The notes below the pieces were generated by a model. The model was not told the origin of the DNA. It did not search any database and saw only the letters and a program-made list of their open reading frames with translations. The translations under genes and the position numbers were made by a program. This document shows positions 46,369-55,310 of a stretch of 64,000 nucleotides of DNA, one piece after another. Every line of letters starts with the position of its first letter. Within the stretch, counting starts at the first letter, position 1. The DNA is from an uncultured Gammaproteobacteria bacterium (GTDB lineage: Bacteria; Pseudomonadota; Gammaproteobacteria; Pseudomonadales; Pseudohongiellaceae): positions 1 to 64,000 of the forward strand of contig CAINTJ010000053.1 of assembly GCA_903853385.1 (NCBI GenBank), given 5' to 3'.

Positions 46369-47406
46369 ATGCAAGAAATTTCGCTGATACGCCCTGACGA
46401 CTGGCACGTGCATTTCCGTGACGGCCAAGTGTTGCAGCACACAGTGCCGCATACTGCCAGAGTATTCCGTCGTGCGATTGCCATGCCCAACCTGGTACCG
46501 CCGGTAAAGACCACTGCCCAGGCTTTGGCCTATCGGGAACGCTTGCTGGCCCATGCTCCCACCTTGTCAGGCTTCGAGCCATTAATGGTGCTGTACCTGA
46601 CCGACGAAACCAGGGCGGAAGAAATCCACACGGCCAAAGCCAGCGGCAAGGTCGTGGCAGTAAAGCTTTATCCGGCCGGCGCCACCACCAACTCCAGTCA
46701 AGGCGTTACTGACCTTGCCAAGTTGTACCCGGTGCTGGAAGCTTTAAGTGAAACCGGCATGCCGCTGCTGGTGCATGGTGAAGTCACTCGCACCGAGGTC
46801 GATATTTTTGACCGGGAACAAGTGTTTATCGATACCGTCCTGGCCCCCCTGTGTCAACGCTTCCCCGACTTACGCATTGTGCTCGAACACATCACCACGC
46901 GCGATGCCGTGCAATTTGTTGCGGCGGCATCCGCCCACATCGCTGCCACTGTCACCGTGCAGCATCTGCTCTACAACCGCAATCACATGTTGTCGGGGGG
47001 CATACGTCCCCATCTTTACTGCCTGCCGGTGCTCAAGCGCAATGTGCACCAGCAAGCCTTGCTGGATTTTGTAAGCAGCGGCTCCCCCAAATTGTTTCTC
47101 GGTACCGATTCAGCACCGCATGCACGTCATACCAAGGAGCAGGCCTGCGGTTGCGCCGGCTGTTTCTCGGCTCCGGCTGCACTGGAACTCTATACCGAAG
47201 TGTTCGAGTCGCTGGGCATACTCAACAAGCTGGAAGCATTTGCCAGTCTGCATGGCCCGGATTTCTACCGCCTGCCCCGCAATACCCAACGCATCACTTT
47301 GCGCAAACAGTCGTGGGTACTCGACAAGGAACTGGTATTTGGCGAGCAGCACATCGTGCCTCTGAAAGCAGGCGACACGCTGCACTGGAAAGTGCAACGT
47401 GACTGA
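46369..47406 (+). CDS. pyrC: Dihydroorotase, class II
   Basis: The 345-residue enzyme (E. coli PyrC 348) starts with the metal-binding [10 protein letters not shown] (H13, H15), has [12 protein letters not shown] (carboxylated Lys) and [13 protein letters not shown]. It closes carbamoyl aspartate to dihydroorotate in pyrimidine synthesis. The stop overlaps the rnt GTG by eight bases. The pyrC-rnt pair is shared with Pseudomonas. Confidence 0.95.
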   Translation: MQEISLIRPDDWHVHFRDGQVLQHTVPHTARVFRRAIAMPNLVPPVKTTAQALAYRERLLAHAPTLSGFEPLMVLYLTDETRAEEIHTAKASGKVVAVKLYPAGATTNSSQGVTDLAKLYPVLEALSETGMPLLVHGEVTRTEVDIFDREQVFIDTVLAPLCQRFPDLRIVLEHITTRDAVQFVAAASAHIAATVTVQHLLYNRNHMLSGGIRPHLYCLPVLKRNVHQQALLDFVSSGSPKLFLGTDSAPHARHTKEQACGCAGCFSAPAALELYTEVFESLGILNKLEAFASLHGPDFYRLPRNTQRITLRKQSWVLDKELVFGEQHIVPLKAGDTLHWKVQRD

Positions 47407-48079
47407 CACCAAAGCAGAGGCAGTATCAATGATAGGTAAACGGTTCCGCGGTTATCTGCCGGTGGTAATTGATGTCGAATGCGGCGGCTTCATTGCCAAA
47501 ACCGACGCAATTCTCGAAGTGGCCGCCGTATTGCTCGACATGAATGAGCATGGCCAGCTGGTGCGCGAATCCACGCACTTCTATCGGGTGGTGCCGTTTG
47601 CCGGTGCCAACATCGAGGAAGCTGCACTGAAATTCACCGGCATCAATCCGCATCATCCGCTGCGCATTGCCTATCCGGAGCTCAAGGTGTTCCAGGAAAT
47701 GTTCCAGACCATCCGCGCCAAGGTGAAAGCGACCGGTTGCACACGCGCGATTCTGGTCGGGCACAATGCCCACTTCGATCATGGCTTTATCAATGCCGCC
47801 GCCGAACGCAACCACCTCAAGCGCAATCCGTTCCACCCGTTCTCGTCACTGGATACCGTGTCCATGGCGGCCCTGTGCTACGGTCAAACCGTGCTGGCCC
47901 GTGCCTGCAAAGCGGCAGGTCTGGAGTTTGACCCCTCCGAAGCCCATACCGCGCGTTACGATGCTGAGAAAACTGCCGATCTGTTTTGCCTGATGATCAA
48001 CCGCTGGCAAGCACTTGGTGGCTGGCAGTGGCCCGATGACAGCAGCAATCCCGTTGAGGAAGCCGACGCTGATGGTTGA
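47399..48079 (+). CDS. rnt: Ribonuclease T
   Basis: From GTG 47399 the 226-residue protein has the DEDDh exonuclease motifs: VIDVECGGF (D25, E27), [10 protein letters not shown] and HTARYDA. It trims 3' ends of tRNA and other stable RNAs. It is translationally coupled to pyrC. The second residue of the first motif is Cys-Gly instead of the common Thr-Ala, a mild variation. Confidence 0.93.
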   Translation: MTDTKAEAVSMIGKRFRGYLPVVIDVECGGFIAKTDAILEVAAVLLDMNEHGQLVRESTHFYRVVPFAGANIEEAALKFTGINPHHPLRIAYPELKVFQEMFQTIRAKVKATGCTRAILVGHNAHFDHGFINAAAERNHLKRNPFHPFSSLDTVSMAALCYGQTVLARACKAAGLEFDPSEAHTARYDAEKTADLFCLMINRWQALGGWQWPDDSSNPVEEADADG

Positions 48080-51000
48080 ACCCCGCTATCGACGCTGGTT
48101 TCTAGTCGCCGCCTTCCTCAACACCTGCACGGATCTCGGCCACAAGATCATTCTGCAAAATACTGCGTTCAAACTCTATGACGGCGCTGTGCAAATTGTG
48201 TTGATGGCAGTGATCAACGCGCTGATGTTGCTACCCTTTGTCTTGCTGCTGGCACCAGCCGGACGCATTGCCGACCGTTATGCCAAACTAACGGTGATGC
48301 GCCACGCCAGCCAGGCGGCAGTGGCGTGCTGCGGAGTCATCGTCCTGTTCTATTATCTCGGCTGGTTTTTGCCGGCCTTGCTGATGACGCTGGCGCTGGC
48401 TGTGCAGGCTGCGATCTTTTCTCCTGCCAAATACGGCTTCATCCGGGAAGCCTTTGGCAAGGAGCAGCTCAGCGAGATCAACGGGCTGTTAACGGCATTG
48501 TCGATCGGGGCGCTAGTGGCCAGCACTTTTTTCTACACAGTGCTGTTCGAGCATTGGTATCCGGTTCAGCCGGCATCCGCTGGGGCAGTTTTGCAGGGTG
48601 TGGCCGGTGCCGGCTGGTGCCTGCTAAGTGGCAGCTTGCTGGAACTGTACGCGCTCTACCGCATTGCTGCCCCTGGTGCGATTAATGAAGGCGATTCCAT
48701 CAGTGCTGATGCTGTGCAACCGCAACTGCCACTGTCGGAACCGGCCAGTTGCTCCGTCGATTTGCGACCAGCCCTGTCATGGTCGCAGCAGCTGAAGTTG
48801 CTGTTGCCATTGTGGCAGCAACGCAACTTGCGCTTGGCGGCCATCGGTCTGTCCGTGTTGTGGGCAACAGGCCAGATTGTGCTGGCCAGCTTCCCCGCCT
48901 TTGTCAAAGAAGCGGCCGGAGTTACCAACGCCCTTGCCCTGCAAGGCCTGCTGGCCTGTGCCGGCATTGGTATTGGTCTGGGCGCGGTGTTGGCCGGACG
49001 CTATTCCCGCAATTACATTGAAACCGGTTTGCTGCCTTTGGCTGCGGCCGCATTGGCCTGCGGATTGATGGTACTGCCCACGCTTACCAGCCCGCTGTGG
49101 CTGGGTGTGTGGCTGCTGATGATCGGCTTTGCCGGCGGGGTGTTCATCGTGCCGCTCAATGCCTGGCTCCAGTATCACGCCCGCCCGGTCGAACTCGGGC
49201 TGACACTGGCCGCCAGCAACTGGCTGCAAAATCTGGCACTGGCTTTGCTGCTGGTGGTGACGCTGCTGTTGGCGCTGTTGGGACTGACAGCCCGCAGTTT
49301 GCTGCTACTGCTCGGGGTCGTGGCAGTAATCGGTGCCGGCTACACCCTGTATCAGTTGCCGCAAAGTCTTGCCCGCTTGCTGCTGGGGCGCCTGGCCAGC
49401 TCGCAATACCGCATCAAGGTACAGGGCATGCGTCACATCCCTGCCGCCGGCGGTGTGCTGCTGCTCGGCAATCATGTCAGCTGGATTGATTGGGCCGTGG
49501 TGCAGATCGCATGTCCACGACCAGTGCGGTTCGTGATGAGCAACATCATTTATGAACTGTGGTATCTCAACTGGTTTTTCAAACTGCTCGCTTGCATTCC
49601 GATCCAGGCCGGCGCGTCTTCCCACACCGCGCTGGATGCAGTAGCAACAGCACTGCGCTCTGGCGAAGTGGTATGCCTGTTCCCGGAAGGCGTAATCAGT
49701 CGCAATGGTCAGCTCACACAATTCCGCAAAGGCTTTGAGCGCGCCTGCACACAAGCCGATGACAGTGTTGTCGTGGTGCCGTTCTTCTTGCGCGGCTTGT
49801 GGGGCGCTGGCTTTGCGCGCGCAGGCAGGCATTTGCGGCGGGCACGGCCTGGTCTCAACCGGGAAGTAGTGGTGGATTTTGGCCAGCCGCTGTCACGCCA
49901 CACCGGGTCGGAAGTGATCAAACAAAAAATCCGCGAACTCTCCAACAGTTCCTGGGAAGAATATGCCGACAATCTGCCCGGCATCGGTGCCCACTGGGTC
50001 GACACCTGTTGCAGGTCCGGCAATCCGCGGGTGTTGCTGGATACGCTCGGCGCCAGCTTGCGCGCAAAATCGGCGCTGGCCGCCACCATCATCATGGGCC
50101 GCCGCTTCCGGCGCATGAGCCCGCAACAGAATGTGGGGCTGCTGCTGCCCAGCAGCACTGCCAGCGTGCTTGGCAATCTGGCGCTGACCATGCTGGGCAA
50201 GACCGTAGTCAATCTCAACTTTACCGCCAGTACGGAAGCGCTGCTGTCTTCAGTGATGCAGGCGGAGATCCGCACTATCTATACATCCCGCAAATTCCTG
50301 GACCGGCTCAGCCAGCGCGGCATCAACCTCGAACCTCTGCAAGACCACGCCAAACTGGTGATGCTGGAAGATTTCAAAAGTGATACTGCAGCCAGTGAAA
50401 AACTGCTGACACTGGCAGCGTGCTGGTTGCTGCCGGCCCCACTGCTCAAACTGCTCTATACGCGGCAGGTCCACAACCAGGCTGTCGCCGTGATCCTGTT
50501 TTCCAGTGGCAGTGAGGGCGCCCCCAAAGGCATTACGCTCACGCACCGCAATCTGCTGGCCAATGTCAAACAGATCACCGAACTGCTTAACTTCGACGAT
50601 GGCGATGTAGTGCTGGCCAACCTGCCTCCGTTTCATGCGTTTGGATTAACCGTTACCCACTTCATGCCGATGCTGGAACGAGTGCCGCTGGTGTGTCATG
50701 CCGATCCCACTGATGTCTATGGCGCGGCCCAGGCCATTGCCACCTACCGCATCACCATGCTGTTCGGTACCTGCAGTTTCTACCGGCTCTACAACCGCAA
50801 CAGCAAGATTCATCCGCTGATGCTGCAGAGCTTGCGCCTGTGCATTGCCGGCGCCGAAAAACTGCAGGAAGAAGTGCGCAAGGAGTTCAAACTGAAATTC
50901 AACAAGGACATTCTCGAAGGCTATGGCGCCACCGAAACCGCCCCGGTGGCATCGGTCAACATGCCCGACCATATCAGCCCCGACAACTGGCAGGTACAGG

Positions 51001-51593
51001 TCGCCTGGAAGCCGGGCTCGGTGGGCATGCCATTGCCAGGCACCGCGTTCCGCATTGTGGATCCGCACACCTTCCTCACCCTGCCCAGCGGTGAAGCCGG
51101 CATGATCCTGCTCAGCGGCGCCCAGGTCATGCCCGGCTATCTGAAAAATGAAGCCCGCACCAGCGAAGTACTGAAAGTGATTGATGGCCGCCGCTGGTAT
51201 GTCACCGGTGACAAGGGCTATCTCGACTCAGATGGTTTCCTGTTCATCATCGACCGCTACTCCCGCTTCGCCAAAATCAGTGGCGAGATGGTGGGACTGG
51301 GGGCAGTGGAATCCGCTATCAAAGCGGCAGTTGATCAGGAAGATTTTGAAGTAGTGGTGGTCAGCGTACCCGACGCCAGGAAAGGCGAACGCCTGATTGC
51401 ACTGGCGACCATTGCGCTGGATGCCGCTGCCTTGCGGGCAAAACTGATGGCTGCCGGCATGAACACACTGGCCTTGCCTGCGCACTATGCGCTGGTGGAA
51501 GCCATCCCCAAGCTCGGCTCCGGCAAAACCGATTTCACCACCGCCACCACGCTGGCACTGGCGTTGACAACAGATGCTGTTGATTCCCTTTGA
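48072..51593 (+). CDS. aas: Fused LplT-Aas: MFS lysophospholipid transporter + acyltransferase/acyl-ACP synthetase
   Basis: I choose ATG 48072 (GAGGAA upstream; overlaps the rnt stop), giving 1173 residues; the open frame to 48015 is inside rnt. Residues 1-425 are an MFS transporter like LplT (about 12 TM helices). Residues about 440-640 are a PlsC-type acyltransferase with the HX4D motif H468-D473 (NHVSWID). Residues about 660-1170 are an AMP-binding acyl-ACP synthetase with a P-loop FSSGSEGAPKG near 810. In E. coli these are two proteins that import lysophospholipid and re-acylate it. The fusion links transport with repair. Confidence 0.93.
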   Translation: MVEPRYRRWFLVAAFLNTCTDLGHKIILQNTAFKLYDGAVQIVLMAVINALMLLPFVLLLAPAGRIADRYAKLTVMRHASQAAVACCGVIVLFYYLGWFLPALLMTLALAVQAAIFSPAKYGFIREAFGKEQLSEINGLLTALSIGALVASTFFYTVLFEHWYPVQPASAGAVLQGVAGAGWCLLSGSLLELYALYRIAAPGAINEGDSISADAVQPQLPLSEPASCSVDLRPALSWSQQLKLLLPLWQQRNLRLAAIGLSVLWATGQIVLASFPAFVKEAAGVTNALALQGLLACAGIGIGLGAVLAGRYSRNYIETGLLPLAAAALACGLMVLPTLTSPLWLGVWLLMIGFAGGVFIVPLNAWLQYHARPVELGLTLAASNWLQNLALALLLVVTLLLALLGLTARSLLLLLGVVAVIGAGYTLYQLPQSLARLLLGRLASSQYRIKVQGMRHIPAAGGVLLLGNHVSWIDWAVVQIACPRPVRFVMSNIIYELWYLNWFFKLLACIPIQAGASSHTALDAVATALRSGEVVCLFPEGVISRNGQLTQFRKGFERACTQADDSVVVVPFFLRGLWGAGFARAGRHLRRARPGLNREVVVDFGQPLSRHTGSEVIKQKIRELSNSSWEEYADNLPGIGAHWVDTCCRSGNPRVLLDTLGASLRAKSALAATIIMGRRFRRMSPQQNVGLLLPSSTASVLGNLALTMLGKTVVNLNFTASTEALLSSVMQAEIRTIYTSRKFLDRLSQRGINLEPLQDHAKLVMLEDFKSDTAASEKLLTLAACWLLPAPLLKLLYTRQVHNQAVAVILFSSGSEGAPKGITLTHRNLLANVKQITELLNFDDGDVVLANLPPFHAFGLTVTHFMPMLERVPLVCHADPTDVYGAAQAIATYRITMLFGTCSFYRLYNRNSKIHPLMLQSLRLCIAGAEKLQEEVRKEFKLKFNKDILEGYGATETAPVASVNMPDHISPDNWQVQVAWKPGSVGMPLPGTAFRIVDPHTFLTLPSGEAGMILLSGAQVMPGYLKNEARTSEVLKVIDGRRWYVTGDKGYLDSDGFLFIIDRYSRFAKISGEMVGLGAVESAIKAAVDQEDFEVVVVSVPDARKGERLIALATIALDAAALRAKLMAAGMNTLALPAHYALVEAIPKLGSGKTDFTTATTLALALTTDAVDSL

Positions 51594-51864
51594 CTTTAAC
51601 GCCCACCACAACTGCACCGATCCAATTCAGCTTTGATTCCGTACAATTAAAAAGGATATGCGCGTCAAGCACCTGCACCATCCCTGCCTTGCAAAACGCC
51701 GGTCCAGCCTGCATATTTGCCGACCTGAACCAAGCGCGGTGTTGCAGTGCGCTACCGGCTATCCGGCTTCACCAATAGTTTGGAAACCCGCAGTAACCAC
51801 TTTCTTGATATTGTATTTTTAATTGTATTTTTAATAGTTACCACACTTACCACAGGAGTACTTC
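51594..51864. other. Gap with AT-rich, tandemly repeated segment
   Basis: Between aas and the peroxiredoxin gene the 12-base unit TTGTATTTTTAA occurs twice in a row (51811-51834), just downstream of TTGATA (51805-51810). It may be the peroxiredoxin promoter region; no regulator site was identified with confidence. Confidence 0.4.
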
Positions 51865-52467
51865 ATGAGCGCATTTGTCTGCCAGAAAGCCCCCAATTTC
51901 ACCGCCTCCGCTGTCATGCCGGACGGTTCCATCAAGGATAACTTCTCGCTGTCCGACTATGCCGGCCAGTACGTAGTGCTGTTTTTCTATCCACTCGACT
52001 TCACCTTTGTGTGCCCGTCCGAAATCCTGGCGCACAACAGCCGCGTCGGCGCCCTCAAAGCACTGGGCACCCAGGTCATCGGCGTGTCGATCGACTCGCA
52101 ATTTTCCCATGCAGCCTGGCGCAACACTGCCGTCAACAACGGCGGCATCGGCCCGGTGGCGTTCCCGCTGGTGGCTGACATCAAACATGAGATTGTCAAA
52201 GCCTACGGCGTTGAACATCCGCAAGCTGGTGTTGCCTTGCGCGGTTCGTTCCTGATCGACAAGTCCGGCGTGATCCAGCACATGGTGATCAACAACCTGC
52301 CACTGGGCCGCAACATCGACGAAATGATCCGCATGGTGGAAGCGCTGCAATTCACTGAAGAGCACGGCGAAGTATGCCCGGCCGGCTGGCACAAAGGCGA
52401 TGAAGGCATGAAGCCGAGCGCTGCCGGTGTGGCTGACTACCTGAGCAAACACAGCAAGGATCTCTGA
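51865..52467 (+). CDS. Typical 2-Cys peroxiredoxin (AhpC/TSA)
   Basis: The 200-residue enzyme has the peroxidatic C50 (PLDFTFVCPSE) and the resolving C171 (HGEVCPAGW). It reduces hydrogen peroxide and organic peroxides. CAGGAG precedes ATG. Its place downstream of rnt parallels Pseudomonas gene order. No reductase (AhpF) gene is beside it, so thioredoxin or another system must recycle it. An intrinsic terminator follows at once. Confidence 0.95.
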   Translation: MSAFVCQKAPNFTASAVMPDGSIKDNFSLSDYAGQYVVLFFYPLDFTFVCPSEILAHNSRVGALKALGTQVIGVSIDSQFSHAAWRNTAVNNGGIGPVAFPLVADIKHEIVKAYGVEHPQAGVALRGSFLIDKSGVIQHMVINNLPLGRNIDEMIRMVEALQFTEEHGEVCPAGWHKGDEGMKPSAAGVADYLSKHSKDL

Positions 52468-52488
52468 CAGCGTGTCAGTAAATGTACA

Positions 52489-52516
52489 AAGCCGGCTGCA
52501 ACAGCCGGCTTTTTTT
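52489..52516 (+). terminator. Intrinsic terminator after the peroxiredoxin gene
   Basis: AAGCCGGCTG (52489-52498), a CAA loop and CAGCCGGCTT (52502-52511) form a perfect stem, followed by five T. Confidence 0.9.
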
Positions 52517-52537
52517 CAGCCTTGAATATTGAGCCGC

Positions 52538-52981
52538 ATGAATCTGATCCACCACCCCAAGCGCTACCTGCTCGACACCCTGGTGGGCCTCGTGCTCGGC
52601 AGCATGCTGCTGTTCGGCAGCGTCTATATCTACCGCCTCAACAGTGACTCCCGCGATCTGGTGTTCGACTCGCAACTGGCGATGCAGGGCCAGCAAAGTT
52701 CCAACAATCTGGGCTGTGTGGCGTGTCATACCGTGGATGGCAGCCCGGGCGTGGGGCCGTCCTGGCTGCATATGTGGGGCCGCACCGAAAAGTACGGCAA
52801 GGGCCGCACGGTGACGGTGGATGAAGCCTATATCCGGGAATCGATCCTGGACCCGCCCGCCAAGATTGTAGAGGGCTTTCCCAACGTGATGGCGCGCTAT
52901 TATCTGGAAGAACCGGAAATCACTGCGCTGATCGAATATATCAAGGCACTGGGCAATCCGGTGCCGCCAGCGGCGCAGTAA
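52538..52981 (+). CDS. Membrane-anchored class I cytochrome c
   Basis: From ATG 52538 the protein has 147 residues: a short cytoplasmic lead, a TM anchor (about 11-31) and a heme domain with CVACH at 60-64 and an axial Met in the VMARYY region near 118. The sequence GCVACHTVDGSPGVGPSW resembles the cytochrome c domain fused to cytochrome oxidase subunit II in some bacteria. It probably carries electrons between periplasmic donors and a terminal oxidase. A TTG at 52529 is an alternative start. Its 3' end overlaps the convergent pnuC by 41 bases. Confidence 0.88.
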   Translation: MNLIHHPKRYLLDTLVGLVLGSMLLFGSVYIYRLNSDSRDLVFDSQLAMQGQQSSNNLGCVACHTVDGSPGVGPSWLHMWGRTEKYGKGRTVTVDEAYIRESILDPPAKIVEGFPNVMARYYLEEPEITALIEYIKALGNPVPPAAQ

Positions 52982-53567
52982 GCGGTTGGGCCGCGCGAAA
53001 TTCGCGGCGCCATTGCAGATAGCCGAATAGCACGATCACCACGTAGGCAACAAACAGCACTGTGGTGAGATAAAGCCCGCGCTCCCAATAGACCACGATG
53101 GCGATGCCATCGATCACGATCCAGTACAACCAGTTCTCGAGCACCTTGCGAACCACCAGCAGCGTAGTGACCACACTGCTCCAGGTAATGAAGGAATCCA
53201 CAAACGGCCACGCGGCCGACGTATATCGCTGCATCAACAGGCCATTGGCCACTGCCAGCACCAGTACCAGCAGCAGACAGCCGGCATGTTGCCAGGCTGA
53301 CATCACCACAATCGCCCGCCTCGGCTTGTCACTGCCGCCACTGCGCCATTGCTGCCAGCCCAGTACTGCCATGACTGCGTAAAAAATGTTGAGCCAGGTC
53401 TCCATGAACAGATGGGCCTGCCAGCAAATCCACACGTAGATCACCGAGCTCAGCAACGCACAGGCCCAGCACCACAGACTTTCGCGCGCAGCCAGCAACA
53501 GATAGGCAATCGCCAGCACGACTGCCAGCCCTTCCAGCGACAACAGGTAGTGCAGCCAGGCCGGCAT
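52941..53567 (-). CDS. pnuC: PnuC-family vitamin-precursor transporter
   Basis: The 208-residue inner-membrane protein has about six to seven TM helices and PnuC motifs WQAHLFMETWLNIFY and WLYWIVIDGIAIVVYWERGLY (short pieces). PnuC members bring nicotinamide riboside, riboflavin or thiamine into the cell. The gene begins at the last base of a gene encoding a thiamine-binding-type protein, hinting that this one is a thiamine transporter (PnuT). A TPP riboswitch was not seen upstream. Confidence 0.88.
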   Translation of the reverse strand: MPAWLHYLLSLEGLAVVLAIAYLLLAARESLWCWACALLSSVIYVWICWQAHLFMETWLNIFYAVMAVLGWQQWRSGGSDKPRRAIVVMSAWQHAGCLLLVLVLAVANGLLMQRYTSAAWPFVDSFITWSSVVTTLLVVRKVLENWLYWIVIDGIAIVVYWERGLYLTTVLFVAYVVIVLFGYLQWRREFRAAQPLTAPLAAPDCPVP

Positions 53568-53815
53568 CAGTCGGGATTGTAGTCAGCGATAAACTTGGTG
53601 ATGAACACGGCCTTGCCATGGCTTTGGTAACTCCAGCGCAGCATGTCCGTCAATGTCTGCATCACCCGTTCATACTCGCCTACCACCATCGTGGCCGTGG
53701 GCGTGGTGACAATGCGCAGCTCGGGGTAGGTATTGAGCTTCGCAATGAAATCGGTAATCAGCGCGATATAGTTTGCTTGCAGCGGGTACATGCTGATTTC
53801 AACTGTCAGTATCAT
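53567..53815 (-). CDS. Thiamine-binding/MTH1187-YkoF-type small protein
   Basis: The 82-residue protein has the ferredoxin-like pattern of the MTH1187/YkoF group: MILTVEISMYPLQ at the start, TTPTATMVVGEYERVMQTL in the middle and GKAVFITKFIADY at the end. Some members bind thiamine or its pyrimidine part, others cobalamin-related ligands; the assignment is moderate. It overlaps the DMT transporter stop (53799-53815) and adjoins pnuC, so the three form an operon. Confidence 0.7.
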   Translation of the reverse strand: MILTVEISMYPLQANYIALITDFIAKLNTYPELRIVTTPTATMVVGEYERVMQTLTDMLRWSYQSHGKAVFITKFIADYNPD

Positions 53816-54671
53816 TGTTTTCTTCCTTTCTGCCTTTGTGCATTACATTCATGACCACACCCGCCAGCACCAGCGCCATGCCGGTGTAGGTTAGCAAATT
53901 GAAATTTTCACTGAACAGCACAAATCCCAAAATGATCGAAAAAATTACTTCACTGTAGCTGACGATGGCGACTTTGGAGATGGCCGCCAGTTGATAGGAC
54001 TTCGTCATGAAATACTGGCCGCCCTGGGCAGTGATGCCCAGCAGTAGCAAGTAGCCCCATTGGGTACCAGTAGGCATCGCAAAATCAAACAACATGGCCA
54101 GTGCTGACAACGGAATGCAGACCAGTGGGAAATACAGCATGATCACCAGCGGATGTTCGGTCTTGCCGAGCCTGCGCACCGAACTGTAGGCCAACCCCAT
54201 GCAGAACGAGGCCGAGATGCCTACCAGCAGATGCAGCAGTGAAATGCGCTGATCAAAGCCCTGGATCATCACCACACCCACGAAACACACCACAAAATAG
54301 CCGAGCTGCAACCAGGTAACGCGCTCGCGTACCAGCCACACGCCCAGCAAGGTGGTGAAGATCGGCGACAAATGGGTCAGCGTGGTGGCGGCCCCCAGCG
54401 GGATGTGCTGCAGCAACCAGAATCCCTGTGCCAGTGCCATCATGCCGGCAAAGCCGCGCAGCAGCAGTGCGCCCTTGTCATGTCCCCACGGCGACAGCCG
54501 CAACCGCCAGATGCCGAGCAGACACAGGACCGCCGCAATCACCGCACGAAAAAAAATGATTTCCGCCACCGGCATGCCGCCCAGCAGCTTGGTGAACACC
54601 GTCATCAGCGCAAAGAACACGCTGGCAAGCAACATGCAGACAACGCCGCGTGCAGGCTTGGACAAGATCAT
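53799..54671 (-). CDS. DMT-superfamily (EamA) transporter
   Basis: From ATG 54671 (GGGGGC upstream) the protein has 290 residues and about ten TM helices in two EamA repeats (VCMLLASVFFALMTVFTKLLG near the start; GITAQGGQYFMTKSYQLAAISKVAIVSYSE in the second repeat, given in pieces). It would export or import a small metabolite. The earlier frame start at 54686 lies in the grxD terminator. Genes downstream overlap it. Confidence 0.9.
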   Translation of the reverse strand: MILSKPARGVVCMLLASVFFALMTVFTKLLGGMPVAEIIFFRAVIAAVLCLLGIWRLRLSPWGHDKGALLLRGFAGMMALAQGFWLLQHIPLGAATTLTHLSPIFTTLLGVWLVRERVTWLQLGYFVVCFVGVVMIQGFDQRISLLHLLVGISASFCMGLAYSSVRRLGKTEHPLVIMLYFPLVCIPLSALAMLFDFAMPTGTQWGYLLLLGITAQGGQYFMTKSYQLAAISKVAIVSYSEVIFSIILGFVLFSENFNLLTYTGMALVLAGVVMNVMHKGRKEENNDTDS

Positions 54672-54684
54672 GGCGCCCCCAAAC

Positions 54685-54707
54685 AAAAAACCCGGCGAGT
54701 AGCCGGG
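54685..54707 (-). terminator. Intrinsic terminator of grxD
   Basis: On the minus strand CCCGGC (54707-54702), loop, GCCGGG (54696-54691) and six T (54690-54685) form a clean terminator between grxD and the transporter gene. Confidence 0.85.
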
Positions 54708-54731
54708 CCTTTTACCAGCACCGAACCAGGC

Positions 54732-55064
54732 TCAGGCCTGGGCTGCACGTTTGGCCGCGGAGTCGTCCAGCAACTGCTTCAGTTCACCGGCGTCGAACAT
54801 TTCAGTCATGATGTCGCAGCCGCCTACCAGCTCGCCATCCACGAACAACTGCGGAAAAGTCGGCCATTCCGACACTTTCGGCAGGTTGGCGCGAATCTCG
54901 GGGTTGGTGAGTATGTCGACAAAAGCGAACTTCTGGCCACACGACATCAGCATCTGGGTGGCACGTGCTGAAAAGCCGCACTGGGGCTGGTTGGGATTGC
55001 CTTTCATATAGATCAGGATCGGATTGCTTTTGATCTGGTCTTTGATGGTGTCTTCAATGCTCAT
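54732..55064 (-). CDS. grxD: Monothiol glutaredoxin
   Basis: The 110-residue protein (E. coli Grx4 115) has the CGFS motif with C29 and the glutathione-binding WPTFPQLFVDGELVGGCDI. Monothiol glutaredoxins bind and move [2Fe-2S] clusters. It is a single gene, divergent from argD, and ended by its own terminator. Confidence 0.95.
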   Translation of the reverse strand: MSIEDTIKDQIKSNPILIYMKGNPNQPQCGFSARATQMLMSCGQKFAFVDILTNPEIRANLPKVSEWPTFPQLFVDGELVGGCDIMTEMFDAGELKQLLDDSAAKRAAQA

Positions 55065-55169
55065 GGGTCACCTGTAGCTTAAATTGGAAACGGTCGGGAG
55101 TGACGGGGGCAGACACTCCGCTGCTGGGCGCTATTGTATTCAATCTTGGCCCACGGCGACACCATCGGG

Positions 55170-55198
55170 TAGCCAGTGGGCGTGCGCACTGGTAGAAT
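55170..55198 (+). promoter_or_regulatory. Possible promoter upstream of argD
   Basis: TAGCCA (55170-55175) and TAGAAT (55193-55198) are separated by 17 bases. Transcription from here would meet a terminator-like hairpin at 55235. Weak call. Confidence 0.3.
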
Positions 55199-55234
55199 CG
55201 CCGCCTGGTCGGACGGCGCAAACCGTCGACATGG

Positions 55235-55255
55235 GGCAGCGGAAGCTGCCTTTTT
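55235..55255 (+). terminator. Terminator-like hairpin in the argD leader
   Basis: GGCAGC, loop GGAA, GCTGCC and five T form an intrinsic terminator on the plus strand, 55 bases ahead of argD, in a divergent gap. It may be an attenuator, or the end of a small RNA of about 50 bases. Confidence 0.5.
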
Positions 55256-55269
55256 GCATTTTTAGAGCT

Positions 55270-55287
55270 GTTGAATTCTGGTTCATA
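55270..55287 (+). promoter_or_regulatory. ArgR-like operator ahead of argD
   Basis: GTTGAATTCTGGTTCATA matches the ArgR box pattern (TGAAT, four bases, ATTCA) except for one base, and lies 23 bases ahead of argD. Normally two boxes lie three bases apart; I see only this one clearly. Confidence 0.5.
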
Positions 55288-55310
55288 GCCACCGCTACGG
55301 AGCGTGCGAG

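Noticed and set aside
53816-54731. TPP riboswitch for the pnuC operon
   Set aside because: The THI-box core (CUGAGA and ACCUGA-type segments with the usual stems) could not be found; the gap holds only the grxD terminator.
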